Source: Arcobacter arenosus
GTDB taxonomy: Bacteria > Campylobacterota > Campylobacteria > Campylobacterales > Arcobacteraceae
DNA length: 64,000 nt
Direction of reading: 5' to 3'
NCBI RefSeq assembly: GCF_005771535.1
Contig: NZ_VANU01000007.1
Location: 115,009 to 179,008, forward strand
The translations under genes were made by a program, and so were the position numbers. Under the pieces are notes generated by a model. It did no database searches, was not told the origin of the DNA, and worked only from the letters and a program-made list of their open reading frames with translations. Below, piece after piece: positions 45,413 through 54,815 of the stretch; positions within the stretch are counted from its first letter, which is position 1; every line of letters begins with the position of its first letter.

Positions 45413-45496
45413 TTTAAACTCCTTTTAAAGTTTTCTTAACTTTATCAGGATAAAAAAAATAAGTGGTAATTAATTAGTTACGAAAGTAAATGGAAG

Positions 45497-46777
45497 TTAA
45501 TCCTTAGGTATCACAAATTGAATTTTGAAAATATGATATCCTTTTGAAAATTGATAATAAAGTTTGAACCCATGACTCTCAATTACACTATTCGTAATAT
45601 ACAGTCCTAATCCTAAACCTTTATCTATTGATTCATATTCTCTGTTAAACGGTTTTAAGTACTCTTCAAAAGGTTTTTTTAAAGCATCTCCTTGGTTTTT
45701 AATAATCAAACAATCCTCTTTAATAAATATCTCTGGATTACCATTAGTGTTATATCTTGTTGAATTATCTATAAGATTTTTTAAAGCTATTGAAAAAAGT
45801 TCAAAATCAACTAGCACTTTTGTTCCATTTGGATAGATATCAACCTTTAATCTATCTATTAATAGTAAATCCAATGATTGGTCAAGTAAATCAATTACTC
45901 TATATTCTTTTTTAACAAGATTCATTTTACCTGAAGTCAGTTGCTCTAGTTTAACAAACTCTTCAAGTAAAAATTCTAATCTTATAAATGCTCTTTGCAG
46001 TACATTTTTCTTCTTGCCATTTTCTAATGTATCTGATACTAGTTTACCTTTTGTAATAGGAGTTTTTAATTCATGTAAAATATTTCTTAAAAACAGTTTT
46101 CTTGAATCATCTAAATCTTTTATCTTTTTAATTGCATTATTAAATTCGTTTGAAACCTGTGCGATTTCATCCTTACCTTTAATTTGAGTATTGATATCTA
46201 AACTACCTTTTGAAAATTTTTCAATCTCTTTTTTTAAGTTATGTAAAGGAATTAATTTTTTATATAAAAAGTAATAAAACCATACTAAAAGTAAATCAAT
46301 TATAAAAAGAATTCCAAACCAAAAAGTTATAATATAGCTATCTTTTAAATTGTCTATAAATAATATATCTTCATCTTTTACAAAGTTTTTATCAAATTTT
46401 TCAGGTTTAGGTGGTTCAAATTTTGGAATAAACTTTGGCTTTTTTGGATTGATATATTTTTTATCTTTGTAGATGTAAATATCAATTGGATGATCAGTTA
46501 GTTTTTGTTTTTGTCCATATTTTTTTACTGTATCTAAGTCAATATTAGCAAGTTGAGTATAATAAACTTTTAATTTTTCTTCTATTTGTTTTTTAGTTAA
46601 ATTTTCATGTTTACTATCTTTTATAATTCTAACAGATTGAAAATATCTTTTCATATTCATCATGTCATTTGAATTATCATTAATAAAAAGTTGTATCAAG
46701 ACAATTAAATTAATCACTAGAAATATAGTAATAAAAAATAGTGTAATTTGAAAAAGAATTGAATTCTTTTTACTCAT
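45497..46777 (-). CDS. Membrane sensor histidine kinase (ArsS-like)
   Basis: 426 residues. TM1 (about 8-30), a periplasmic sensor of about 120 residues containing a Lys/Pro/Phe-rich stretch (KFIPKFEPPKPEKFDKNF), TM2 (about 147-168), HAMP, then the H-box RNILHELKTPITKGKLVSD (His about 237), N box LKNLIDNSTRYN and a short G box GLGLGLYITNSVIESHGF. The architecture and downstream position to an OmpR-type regulator resemble the acid-responsive ArsRS pair of Helicobacter/Campylobacter; stimulus here unknown. Overlaps the regulator gene by 8 bases. Confidence 0.9.
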   Translation of the reverse strand: MSKKNSILFQITLFFITIFLVINLIVLIQLFINDNSNDMMNMKRYFQSVRIIKDSKHENLTKKQIEEKLKVYYTQLANIDLDTVKKYGQKQKLTDHPIDIYIYKDKKYINPKKPKFIPKFEPPKPEKFDKNFVKDEDILFIDNLKDSYIITFWFGILFIIDLLLVWFYYFLYKKLIPLHNLKKEIEKFSKGSLDINTQIKGKDEIAQVSNEFNNAIKKIKDLDDSRKLFLRNILHELKTPITKGKLVSDTLENGKKKNVLQRAFIRLEFLLEEFVKLEQLTSGKMNLVKKEYRVIDLLDQSLDLLLIDRLKVDIYPNGTKVLVDFELFSIALKNLIDNSTRYNTNGNPEIFIKEDCLIIKNQGDALKKPFEEYLKPFNREYESIDKGLGLGLYITNSVIESHGFKLYYQFSKGYHIFKIQFVIPKD

Positions 46778-47453
46778 TAACCAGTTTATATCCCACTCCT
46801 CTAATTGAAAGAATATATTTAGGCTTCCTAGTGTTTAATTCTATCTTACTTCTTACTCTTCCTATTAATACATCAATACTCTTATAAGTACTTTCATATT
46901 TAATAGAATCTACATTTGAAAGGAGTTCTTCCCTAGAAATTACAAAACCAGCTTTAGAAATCATATATGCTAAAATATGGTATTCTGCATTTGTTAGATC
47001 TAAAAGCTCTCCTTCTTTTAAGATCTCCATCTTATCTTGAACATGGGTAAAAATAGACTTTTTCTGAGATTCAGGTGTTGATGGAATATCAAAATTACAT
47101 CTTCTCAAAATAGATTTTATTCTAAAAATCAATTCTTGTGTATCATATGGTTTTGGCATAAAATCATCAGCACCATATGAGAAACACGCAATTTTATCAC
47201 CTATATTAGATCTGGCACTTGAGATTATAATTGGAATATTATGATTGTCTCTAATCATTCTACAAACTTCTATACCATCAATTTCAGGTAAAGATAAATC
47301 CAAAATTATTAAATCAAATTTTTTTATTCTTAATGCAGAAATACCAAGTTCTGGTGATTCGTAATTTGTAACTTTTATATTATATTGGTCTAAATAGTCT
47401 ATGAGGATATCTGCAAGTTCTAAATCATCCTCTATCATAAGTATATTTATCAA
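46770..47453 (-). CDS. OmpR-family response regulator
   Basis: 227 residues. Receiver domain (1-118) with E9/D10-type acidic pocket (MIEDDLEL), phospho-Asp in LIILDLSLPEIDG (about D53), Ser in IISSARS and Lys in FMPKPYDTQEL. A winged-helix DNA-binding domain follows (about 130-227, ending SIRGVGYKLVNE). The start is TTG 47453 with AAGGAG 6 bases upstream; the next Met is inside the receiver's first strand. TATAAT on the minus strand lies about 30 bases upstream. Partner of the kinase gene that overlaps its 3' end. Confidence 0.92.
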   Translation of the reverse strand: MINILMIEDDLELADILIDYLDQYNIKVTNYESPELGISALRIKKFDLIILDLSLPEIDGIEVCRMIRDNHNIPIIISSARSNIGDKIACFSYGADDFMPKPYDTQELIFRIKSILRRCNFDIPSTPESQKKSIFTHVQDKMEILKEGELLDLTNAEYHILAYMISKAGFVISREELLSNVDSIKYESTYKSIDVLIGRVRSKIELNTRKPKYILSIRGVGYKLVNE

Positions 47454-47517
47454 ATACTACTCCTTAAAAAACATAGTAATTATAATAAATAAAAGTAAAT
47501 GGCATGTAACAAAAGGC

Positions 47518-49764
47518 TTATAGAAGGATTTCTCTATTACCTTTTGCATTAGCTTCACTTAAAACTCCAGTTTGTTCAAGCTGTTCTACAATTGTTGCGG
47601 CTCGGTTATAACCTATTCTAAGTTTTCTTTGTATATAAGAGATTGAAGTTTTTTTATCTGTTAATACAACCTCTTTAGCATCTTCATAAAGTTCATCTAA
47701 TTCACCTAAATCTAAAGAATCTCCAGCTCCAGAAAGACTAGAGTTTTCTTTATCTTTTACAAAGTTCATATCATATTCAACTTCTCTCTGGTCTTTTAAG
47801 AAATCAACTACACTTTCAATTTCTGTTTCAAGTGACCAAGGGGCATGAAGTCTTACAAGCCCAGACATTCCAGGAGGTGTAAATAACATATCTCCACGTC
47901 CAAGTAATGATTCTGCGCCTAAAGAATCAAGAATAATTTTAGAATCAACCTTTTGCCCTACTTTATAAGATAATCTACTTGGCAAGTTTGCTTTTATAAG
48001 TCCTGTAACAACATCAACTGATGGTCTTTGTGTTGCAACTATTAAGTGAATACCAGAAGCCCTTGCCATTTGCGCAAGTCTAGCAATAGATAGTTCAACA
48101 TCTTTACCGCTTGTCATCATTAAATCTGCTAACTCATCAATTACAACTACAATATAAGGAATTGTTTCATAACCTTGTTTTTTTGCTTTTTCATTATAAG
48201 ATTCAATGTTTTTAGTTTTTGTTTTAGACATTAAAGTGTATCTTCTTTCCATCTCTGAAACCATATTTGATAAAGCATTAATTGCATCAGTTGGTTTAGT
48301 TATTACTGGAGTTAAAAGATGTGGAATATCATTATACATCGAAAATTCAAGCATTTTTGGGTCAATCATTACAAGTCTTAAATTATCCGGTGAGTTTTTG
48401 TATAAAAGCGATAAAATCATTGCATTAATACCAACAGACTTACCTGAACCTGTAGTTCCGGCTATTAATAGGTGAGGAAGCTTTTTAAGATCTGTAACAA
48501 AAGGTTTACCAACAATATCTTTACCTAAAATCATTGTAAGTGGTGATTTAGAGTTTTGAAAAATCTCACTTTCTAATAATTCTCTTATGAATATAGTTTG
48601 CATATCATCATTTGGAACTTCAATCCCAACAACATCTTTCCCTGGTATTGGAGCTTGAATTCTTATAGTTTGAGCTTTTAAAGCCATTGCTAAATCATCT
48701 TGTAAATTTAGTATTTTAGATACTTTTACATTTGGAGCTGGTTTAAACTCAAAAGTAGTTACGACAGGACCTGTGTAAGTTCTTACAACATCACCTTCAA
48801 TTTTAAACATAAGTAATTTTTCTAATAAGTCACGAATTTTTTTATCAATTTCAGCTTCAGATACTTTTGATTTTTTCTCTTTTGGTGGCTCTTGAAAAAA
48901 TTTAGTTGATGGCAATTCAAAATCTTTAGGTTTTTCTGTAACCCCTAATTCTATCTCTTCTTGAAGTTTTTTATTCTCTTCTAATTCATCAACAATAACT
49001 GCATGAGGATGTTCATCTTCAGAAGTTATTTTTATCTCTTCAATATCTATTTCATCTTCAAAAAGTGAAGGTTGATTTGTATTTATATTTTTATGAATTT
49101 CATCAAGTGGAATGATGTTTAAATCATCTGTCTTAATCCCCGAAACACTCTCATCTACTTCTTCAATAACTATTTGAGCAACATCACCCTCTTCTTTTAT
49201 AGAAACAGACTCTTTTGCAGGTGGCATTGTTTTAACTCTTTTTTCCCTTTTTTTACTCTCTATTCTTTTTGGTTTAACACTAGTATCAATTCTTTTAATA
49301 GTTGGCATTTTAGGTATAAACTTTTTAGGGTTGATATTTATTTCTGTATCATCTAAAAGAATCAAACATGAGATAATAAAAGAGATTAAAACAAAGAACC
49401 AAAGTCCAGCAAGTCCGATAAATGGGAATATTGAATCAATGATATAATTACCAATATCACCACTATAAAGTCCTTTTTCAACCACTAAAGATTGAAAGGT
49501 AAGTAACGAGATTAATAATAATACTACAGAAGAAACCTTGATTGAAAACTCTTGCCAATCAAAATTTTCTTTAAAGTTTAAAATATATAATGGATATAAG
49601 AATAATAATAAATAGATATATGATAAAAATCCAAAATATCTATGTGAAAAATTGGAAAATAAAGTTCCAACAGTTCCTACACTAGTTTTATCTCCAATAA
49701 AAGTAGCATATTCAAAATAAACAATGACAAAAAGAAAAATTAGTGATAATATTTTTTTAACTAT
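47518..49764 (-). CDS. ftsK: DNA translocase FtsK, probable ATA start
   Basis: About 748 residues if translation begins at ATA 49764. Pumps DNA at the septum and activates Xer recombination at dif. Walker A GTTGSGKS near 436-443, Walker B VVVIDELADLMM, C-terminal gamma winged helix (SISYIQRKLRIGYNRAATIVEQLE). Four N-terminal membrane helices are encoded between 49750 and 49350, but the frame above GTG 49485 holds no ATG, GTG or TTG. AAAAGG (49772-49777) stands 7 bases before ATA GTT AAA AAA, so an ATA start is likely. A GTG start at 49485 would drop three of four helices. Alternatives are a base error or a point mutation of ATG. Follows lpxD directly. Confidence 0.85.
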   Translation of the reverse strand: MVKKILSLIFLFVIVYFEYATFIGDKTSVGTVGTLFSNFSHRYFGFLSYIYLLLFLYPLYILNFKENFDWQEFSIKVSSVVLLLISLLTFQSLVVEKGLYSGDIGNYIIDSIFPFIGLAGLWFFVLISFIISCLILLDDTEININPKKFIPKMPTIKRIDTSVKPKRIESKKREKRVKTMPPAKESVSIKEEGDVAQIVIEEVDESVSGIKTDDLNIIPLDEIHKNINTNQPSLFEDEIDIEEIKITSEDEHPHAVIVDELEENKKLQEEIELGVTEKPKDFELPSTKFFQEPPKEKKSKVSEAEIDKKIRDLLEKLLMFKIEGDVVRTYTGPVVTTFEFKPAPNVKVSKILNLQDDLAMALKAQTIRIQAPIPGKDVVGIEVPNDDMQTIFIRELLESEIFQNSKSPLTMILGKDIVGKPFVTDLKKLPHLLIAGTTGSGKSVGINAMILSLLYKNSPDNLRLVMIDPKMLEFSMYNDIPHLLTPVITKPTDAINALSNMVSEMERRYTLMSKTKTKNIESYNEKAKKQGYETIPYIVVVIDELADLMMTSGKDVELSIARLAQMARASGIHLIVATQRPSVDVVTGLIKANLPSRLSYKVGQKVDSKIILDSLGAESLLGRGDMLFTPPGMSGLVRLHAPWSLETEIESVVDFLKDQREVEYDMNFVKDKENSSLSGAGDSLDLGELDELYEDAKEVVLTDKKTSISYIQRKLRIGYNRAATIVEQLEQTGVLSEANAKGNREILL

Positions 49765-49775
49765 TTTGAAGCCTT

Positions 49776-50723
49776 TTATTTTAATAATTTTGCAATTTTT
49801 CCTTGGAGTCTAAGCCAAATTCTATGTTCCATTATAGGGAAGCCTGCCCATTGTTTTTTAGGTTCAGTAATAGATTTTGTAACTCCACCTCGCGCTGAAA
49901 TAGTTGTAAATGGTGCAATTTCTAAGTGACCAGTTGTAGCACTTTGACCACCCATTACAACATATTCATTTAAAATAGTTGAACCTGATAGACCAACTTG
50001 AGTAACTAATATTGAACCACGCCCTACTTTACAGTTGTGGGCAATATGAACAAGATTATCAATTCTTACTCCATCTTCAATAATTGTTGATTGAAAAACA
50101 GCTCTATCGATTGTACAATTAGCACCAATTTCTACATCATTACCAACAATAACATTACCATTTTGATAGATTTTTATATATTTTCCATCTTTTCTATTTG
50201 CAAATCCAAAACCATCACTACCAATAACAGTACCCGCGTGGATTATTGAATCACTACCTACTTTACAATCTCTATAAACTGTAACATTTGGATAGATAAT
50301 AGTATTATCTCCAATAGTAACATTGTCACCAATAAAAGCACCTGCCATAATAGTACAATTTGAACCAATAATTGAACCTTTACCTAAATAAACATTTGGC
50401 ATAATAGTTGTATTTTCACCAACAATACAATCTTCGCCATTAGTTTCAACTACTTTTGGTGCAAAAAGTTTTGAAATATAAGCTAAAGATAAATATGGTT
50501 CATCACAAACTAATGCTGTTGTTCCTTTTGGAACTTTTAAAGCAAATTCCTCTTTTACTAATACCGCAGCTGCTTTTGTTTTTTCTAAATCATTTACATA
50601 TTTTTTATTTTCTAAGAAAGTTAATTGATTCTCGTTTGAATCAAGAAGCGTATTAAGACCTAAGATTTCGATATCTTTATCACATTGTATATTTAAAGTT
50701 TCAGCTATTTTATTTAGTTTCAT
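49776..50723 (-). CDS. lpxD: UDP-3-O-acylglucosamine N-acyltransferase LpxD
   Basis: 315 residues. N-terminal uridine-binding domain (1-100: NQLTFLENKKYVNDLEKTKAAAVLV) and a left-handed beta-helix of hexapeptide repeats (about 100-290), including GSDGFGFANRKDGKYIKIYQ and the catalytic-His region DNLVHIAHNCKVG. C-terminal helix RIWLRLQGKIAKLLK. Adds the second N-acyl chain in lipid A synthesis. Its stop is 11 bases before the ftsK ATA codon; ilvH lies 31 bases upstream. Confidence 0.95.
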   Translation of the reverse strand: MKLNKIAETLNIQCDKDIEILGLNTLLDSNENQLTFLENKKYVNDLEKTKAAAVLVKEEFALKVPKGTTALVCDEPYLSLAYISKLFAPKVVETNGEDCIVGENTTIMPNVYLGKGSIIGSNCTIMAGAFIGDNVTIGDNTIIYPNVTVYRDCKVGSDSIIHAGTVIGSDGFGFANRKDGKYIKIYQNGNVIVGNDVEIGANCTIDRAVFQSTIIEDGVRIDNLVHIAHNCKVGRGSILVTQVGLSGSTILNEYVVMGGQSATTGHLEIAPFTTISARGGVTKSITEPKKQWAGFPIMEHRIWLRLQGKIAKLLK

Positions 50724-50754
50724 TTAAATCCTTAAAAAAGATAAGAGAAAACTC

Positions 50755-51252
50755 TTATCTTTCCATTGCAACTACACCACTTTTTACTACTTCAAGTGGT
50801 CTAAATTTATTCATAATATTTGTAAAATTTGCAATTCTACTTGGTGCATCTGTAGCAGAGATTACAATAGCTTCATCTGTAACATTTTGAATATGTCCAT
50901 TATAAGCTCTTGCAATTACTTCTATATCACTAAGTGGCTGATCAATTGGTATTTTAATTAATACAGTCTCTTTTTCTATAACATTTTGATGTTCGTTAAC
51001 TTTTAATACTGGTATTAACTTATTCAATTGTTTAACAATCTGATCAATAACTCTTTTATCTCCAGTTGTAACAATTGTCATTCTTGAATATTCACTTCCT
51101 GTAATTGGTGCTACAGTTAAAGAATCGATATTATATCCCCTTGCAGAGAATAGTCCAACAATTCTTGATAAAACGTTGTGTTCGTTCATTACAATTACTG
51201 AGATAACTTGTCTTATTGTAGTTGAGTCATAATAGTGGTTAAAATTATTCAT
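50755..51252 (-). CDS. ilvH: Acetolactate synthase regulatory subunit IlvH/IlvN
   Basis: 165 residues. N-terminal ACT domain (RQVISVIVMNEHNVLSRIVGLFSARGYNIDSLTV) and C-terminal NIL-type domain (ETVLIKIPIDQPLSDIEVIARAYNGHIQNVTDEAIVIS). Binds valine to inhibit the catalytic subunit. Overlaps ilvB by 8 bases. Full-length for the IlvH class. Confidence 0.95.
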   Translation of the reverse strand: MNNFNHYYDSTTIRQVISVIVMNEHNVLSRIVGLFSARGYNIDSLTVAPITGSEYSRMTIVTTGDKRVIDQIVKQLNKLIPVLKVNEHQNVIEKETVLIKIPIDQPLSDIEVIARAYNGHIQNVTDEAIVISATDAPSRIANFTNIMNKFRPLEVVKSGVVAMER

Positions 51253-52939
51253 TGTTATCTCCTATAAGTGTCATTTCATTTAATGCATGTCCATTTGGTA
51301 CCATAGGCAATACAATTTCATCCCTTGCTACTACTACATCAATCATTGCTGGTTTTTTCTTTTCAATTGCATCTTTTAATGCTTCATCAAACTCTTTTTT
51401 AGTTGTAACTCTATAACCAACTCCACCAAATGATTCAACAAGCATTTTAAAATCTGGTTGCATAGAAAGATCTGTTTCAGATAATCTATTTTCATAAAAT
51501 AATGTTTGCCATTGTCTTACCATACCAAGATAGTTGTTATTTAAAATAATATTTATAACTGGTAAATCATATTCTACACAAGTCATTAACTCTTGGATAT
51601 TCATTAAAATTGAACCATCTCCAGTGAAGTTAATAGAAACTTTATCAGGATTACCTCTAGCAACACCCATTGCTCCTGGAAGTCCAAATCCCATAGTTCC
51701 TAAACCACCAGAAGTATTCCATTGTCTTGGATAGTTAAATGGATAAAATTGAGCTGACCACATTTGGTGTTGACCAACATCTGTAGAGATTATTGCTTTA
51801 TCCCCTAAAACTTCACCAACTCTTTGGATAACCCATTGAGGTTTAACCACAGAATCTGAATCTATGAATCTTAAAGGTTCTTTCTCTTTATACTCTTTTA
51901 AAAGAGCAACCCAATTATCATATTTGTTAAACTCCATTTCACGTGCTGATTCAATCATACCTTCAACAGTTACTTTTAAATCCCCAACAATTGGATAATT
52001 AGTATGTACTAATTTTGCAATTGATGCTGGGTCAATATCAACATGAATTACCTTTGCTTTTTTAGCAAATTCATCAAGTCTTCCTGTTACCCTATCATCA
52101 AATCTTGCTCCAAGTGATATAATACAGTCTGTATCGTGAGCTGCCATATTTGCAGCAAATTCACCATGCATTCCAAGCATACCAATTAATAAATCATGTT
52201 TATGCCCCATTACACCTCTTGCCATTAGTGTTTCAACTACAGGGATATTAGTAAGCTCTGCAAATTCTCTAATTTCATATGAACAATTTGATAAAATTGC
52301 TCCACCACCAACATAAAGTAAAGGTTTTTTAGATTTTGCAATCGCTTCCATCGCTTTTTTCAACTGTCTTTTATTGTAATTAACAGTTGGTTTATATGTA
52401 GGTAAATTAACACTCTTTGGATATTTGAATTCTGAAACTTCAGCTGTAATATCCTTTGGAATATCAACGTGTACAGGCCCCGGTCTTCCTGTTTTTGCTA
52501 TATGAAATGCCTCTTTAATAATTCTAGGTAAATCTTTAATATCATTAACTAAATAATTGTGCTTAGTACAAGGTCTACTTATACCAACTGCATCAATCTC
52601 TTGAAATCCATCAGTACCTATAATTGTAGTAGGAACCTGCCCAGAAATAACAACTAATGGAATTGAATCCATATAAGCATCAGCTAGACCTGTGACTGCA
52701 TTAGTAAAACCTGGTCCAGAAGTTACGATTGCAACACCAACTTTTCCAGTTGATTTTGCATACCCTTCTGCGGCATGTATAGCAGCTTGTTCGTGTCTAG
52801 TTAAAATGTGTTGAAAAAAACTCTGTTTGTAAATTTCATCATAGACATTCATAATAGCGCCACCAGGGTAACCAAATACTACATCTACCCCTTCTTCTCT
52901 TAATGATTCAGTAACCATTTTTGCGCCAGTTATTCTCAT
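51245..52939 (-). CDS. ilvB: Acetolactate synthase catalytic subunit IlvB/IlvI
   Basis: 564 residues. Thiamine-diphosphate enzyme of branched-chain amino acid synthesis. N-terminal PYR domain (VFGYPGGAIMNVYDEI, catalytic Glu in TRHEQAAIHAAEGYA), central FAD/TH3 domain, and C-terminal PP domain with GDGSILMNIQELMTCVEYDLPVINIILNNN (the ThDP motif GDG...NN). The start is ATG 52939, not 52954, because AGGAGA lies at proper distance before it and MRITGAKMVTESLREEGV is the family N-terminus. Confidence 0.96.
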   Translation of the reverse strand: MRITGAKMVTESLREEGVDVVFGYPGGAIMNVYDEIYKQSFFQHILTRHEQAAIHAAEGYAKSTGKVGVAIVTSGPGFTNAVTGLADAYMDSIPLVVISGQVPTTIIGTDGFQEIDAVGISRPCTKHNYLVNDIKDLPRIIKEAFHIAKTGRPGPVHVDIPKDITAEVSEFKYPKSVNLPTYKPTVNYNKRQLKKAMEAIAKSKKPLLYVGGGAILSNCSYEIREFAELTNIPVVETLMARGVMGHKHDLLIGMLGMHGEFAANMAAHDTDCIISLGARFDDRVTGRLDEFAKKAKVIHVDIDPASIAKLVHTNYPIVGDLKVTVEGMIESAREMEFNKYDNWVALLKEYKEKEPLRFIDSDSVVKPQWVIQRVGEVLGDKAIISTDVGQHQMWSAQFYPFNYPRQWNTSGGLGTMGFGLPGAMGVARGNPDKVSINFTGDGSILMNIQELMTCVEYDLPVINIILNNNYLGMVRQWQTLFYENRLSETDLSMQPDFKMLVESFGGVGYRVTTKKEFDEALKDAIEKKKPAMIDVVVARDEIVLPMVPNGHALNEMTLIGDNNE

Positions 52940-53088
52940 TGTCTCTCCTGTCATAAATTAGTCAGATATTCTACAAAAATTATTATTAATAGTATCTTTA
53001 ATGCCCACTACATAATATTTCAGGTTAATATTAAATTAATCTTAAGTTTAGTAAAATGGACTAATAATATTTAAAAAGAGGAGAAAAT

Positions 53089-53901
53089 ATGGATATTAAT
53101 AGTATTAATAATAATTTAACAAGCTCCTTAAATAATGTTCCTAATCAACAAATTGGGGCATCTAACAAAACAGAAAGTGTTAGTAAAAGTGAAGATTCTT
53201 TTTCCCTTTCAATTAATGAATATAACAAAAAAAGAGATGAATTATCAGCTTCTTTACAGACTTTCAATGAAGGTATTGGTATTGCAATTACTGCTCAAAG
53301 TGGTATTGAAAAACAAAAAGAAACTTTAGAAAAAATCAGCGAAAAGTTAAGTTTTAGAGAAGAAGATTTACAAAATAATGTTGATAAAAATCAAGTTAAA
53401 AATGAAATAAATCAAGAACTGTTAAATTTTAGAGAAATTGCATTTGAAACAACTTATAAAAGAGAAAATTTATTATATGTTGATCAATACGATGAAACAA
53501 CTTCAATTGATATCTCTACAAAAGAAGCTTATTTTTCAATGGATAAACCAAATACTCCTGAAGTAGCTATTGCAGTTGGAAATGCGATTAGTAAAAATGA
53601 TTTAAACAATCAAGAGCAATTAAATGAAACAATTGAGATTGTAAAAGAGAGTATTAAAGCACTTGATGATGTTCATTCACAGTTTCAAGATTTAAGAACA
53701 AATCTTGTGGAAAGTGCTAGAGAATCAATTCAAGAACAAAAAGATTTAACTAATCAAAATAGAATTACAAAACAATATGACTTCCCTAAAGAGGTTACAG
53801 ATTTTACTAAATCAAATGTTATAGCAAATGCTGGATATTTAGCTGCTTCACAAGCAAATATTGTACAAGAGCAAAGCGTTAAACTAGTTGGTGTTAGATA
53901 G
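53089..53901 (+). CDS. Divergent flagellin-like protein lacking the N-terminal D0 signature
   Basis: 270 residues. C-terminal 35 residues (FPKEVTDFTKSNVIANAGYL, then AASQANIVQEQSVKLV) align with the flagellin C-terminal D0 helix (FAKxxxxFxKxNILxQSGxYAxSQANxVQQxVLxLL). Residues about 65-130 (GIGIAITAQSGIEKQKETLE ... FREIAFETTYKRENLL) align with flagellin D1 (GxAxxQxAxxAxxExxxxLxxIKxxL ... Q.NYNGxxLL). The highly conserved flagellin start (IxTNxxSLxAQ, SSGLRINSAADDA) is absent; instead MDINSINNNLTSSLNN and a Lys/Glu-rich stretch. It may be exported but is unlikely to build a normal filament. Strong AGAGGAG site. Its stop overlaps that of ppx/gppA by 8 bases, convergent. Confidence 0.8.
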   Translation: MDINSINNNLTSSLNNVPNQQIGASNKTESVSKSEDSFSLSINEYNKKRDELSASLQTFNEGIGIAITAQSGIEKQKETLEKISEKLSFREEDLQNNVDKNQVKNEINQELLNFREIAFETTYKRENLLYVDQYDETTSIDISTKEAYFSMDKPNTPEVAIAVGNAISKNDLNNQEQLNETIEIVKESIKALDDVHSQFQDLRTNLVESARESIQEQKDLTNQNRITKQYDFPKEVTDFTKSNVIANAGYLAASQANIVQEQSVKLVGVR

Positions 53902-54808
53902 ATTTATTTAAACAATAATCTATTGCAACACCTTCTCTTAAACCATCATCCAAAACAATCGATTCATTTTTTTCTAAAACTTCAAAAATAGCTTTGTATA
54001 TATAAATACCAACTTCGATAAACTCTACTCTACCTCGTCCAACTAATTTTGTAATAGTTTCATTATTTGAATTTTTAAACATCTCTAAAGATTCATCTAA
54101 ATCTTTTAAATTTACTATTGTTCCATTAACTTCATCTTTATCATAATGGAAAAAGTCTTGTCCTAGTTTAATTGCAGCAATTGTTGTAGGTGTTCCAGCA
54201 GTTGCTACAAAGGTAAAATCTTCTAAATTAATATCTAGTTCATCTAAAAAAAGGTTTATCTCTTTTTTCCAATTATCTAATTCTTCAATTAGTTTATTAC
54301 TTGTAAGATATTTTTGTGTAAGTGTTACAATGCCAAAATTAAAACTTTTTGAATTAAAATTATCACCCTCATTAAGAATAATTTCTGTCGACCCACCGCC
54401 AATATCTAATAATATAAATTTAGAAGAATCTATTCTTTCCCTTTTTAATGCATACTTAACAGCTAAAAGTGTTAATCTAGCTTCCTCTTTTCCATCTATT
54501 ATTTTAAACCTTGCACCAGTAGTTTTTTCAAAATATTTTAATACGTCATTACTATTTGAAGCTAATCTCATTGCGGCAGTTGTTACGCAAACTGCACTTT
54601 TAGGGTCATATTCTAAACTTTTTGATGAACGCATAATTGCATCAACTACTCTCTCTTGGGCTTCAAGAGAGATATTACCAGTTTCATTTAAACCATCAGC
54701 CATACCAACAACTTCATTGTATTCGTTGATAATTTTGTGATTTAAACAATCATAAATTAAGACTCTAAATGAATTAGAGCCTAAATCAATAGTAGTAACT
54801 TTATTCAT
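53894..54808 (-). CDS. Exopolyphosphatase / guanosine pentaphosphatase family (Ppx/GppA)
   Basis: 304 residues, the short Ppx/GppA form without the C-terminal HD-like domain. Sugar-kinase/actin fold motifs: TIDLGSNSFRVLIYD (phosphate 1), ILLDIGGGSTEIIL (phosphate 2) and VATAGTPTTIAAIKL. Acts on polyphosphate or pppGpp; the two activities cannot be told apart by sequence. Follows pssA after 7 bases. Confidence 0.9.
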   Translation of the reverse strand: MNKVTTIDLGSNSFRVLIYDCLNHKIINEYNEVVGMADGLNETGNISLEAQERVVDAIMRSSKSLEYDPKSAVCVTTAAMRLASNSNDVLKYFEKTTGARFKIIDGKEEARLTLLAVKYALKRERIDSSKFILLDIGGGSTEIILNEGDNFNSKSFNFGIVTLTQKYLTSNKLIEELDNWKKEINLFLDELDINLEDFTFVATAGTPTTIAAIKLGQDFFHYDKDEVNGTIVNLKDLDESLEMFKNSNNETITKLVGRGRVEFIEVGIYIYKAIFEVLEKNESIVLDDGLREGVAIDYCLNKSI

Positions 54809-54815
54809 TCAAATA

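Noticed and set aside
45413..45496. Sigma-28 promoter upstream of flgD (CCTGATAA)
   Set aside because: Resembles GCCGATAA at six of eight positions but has no TAAA element at the required distance.
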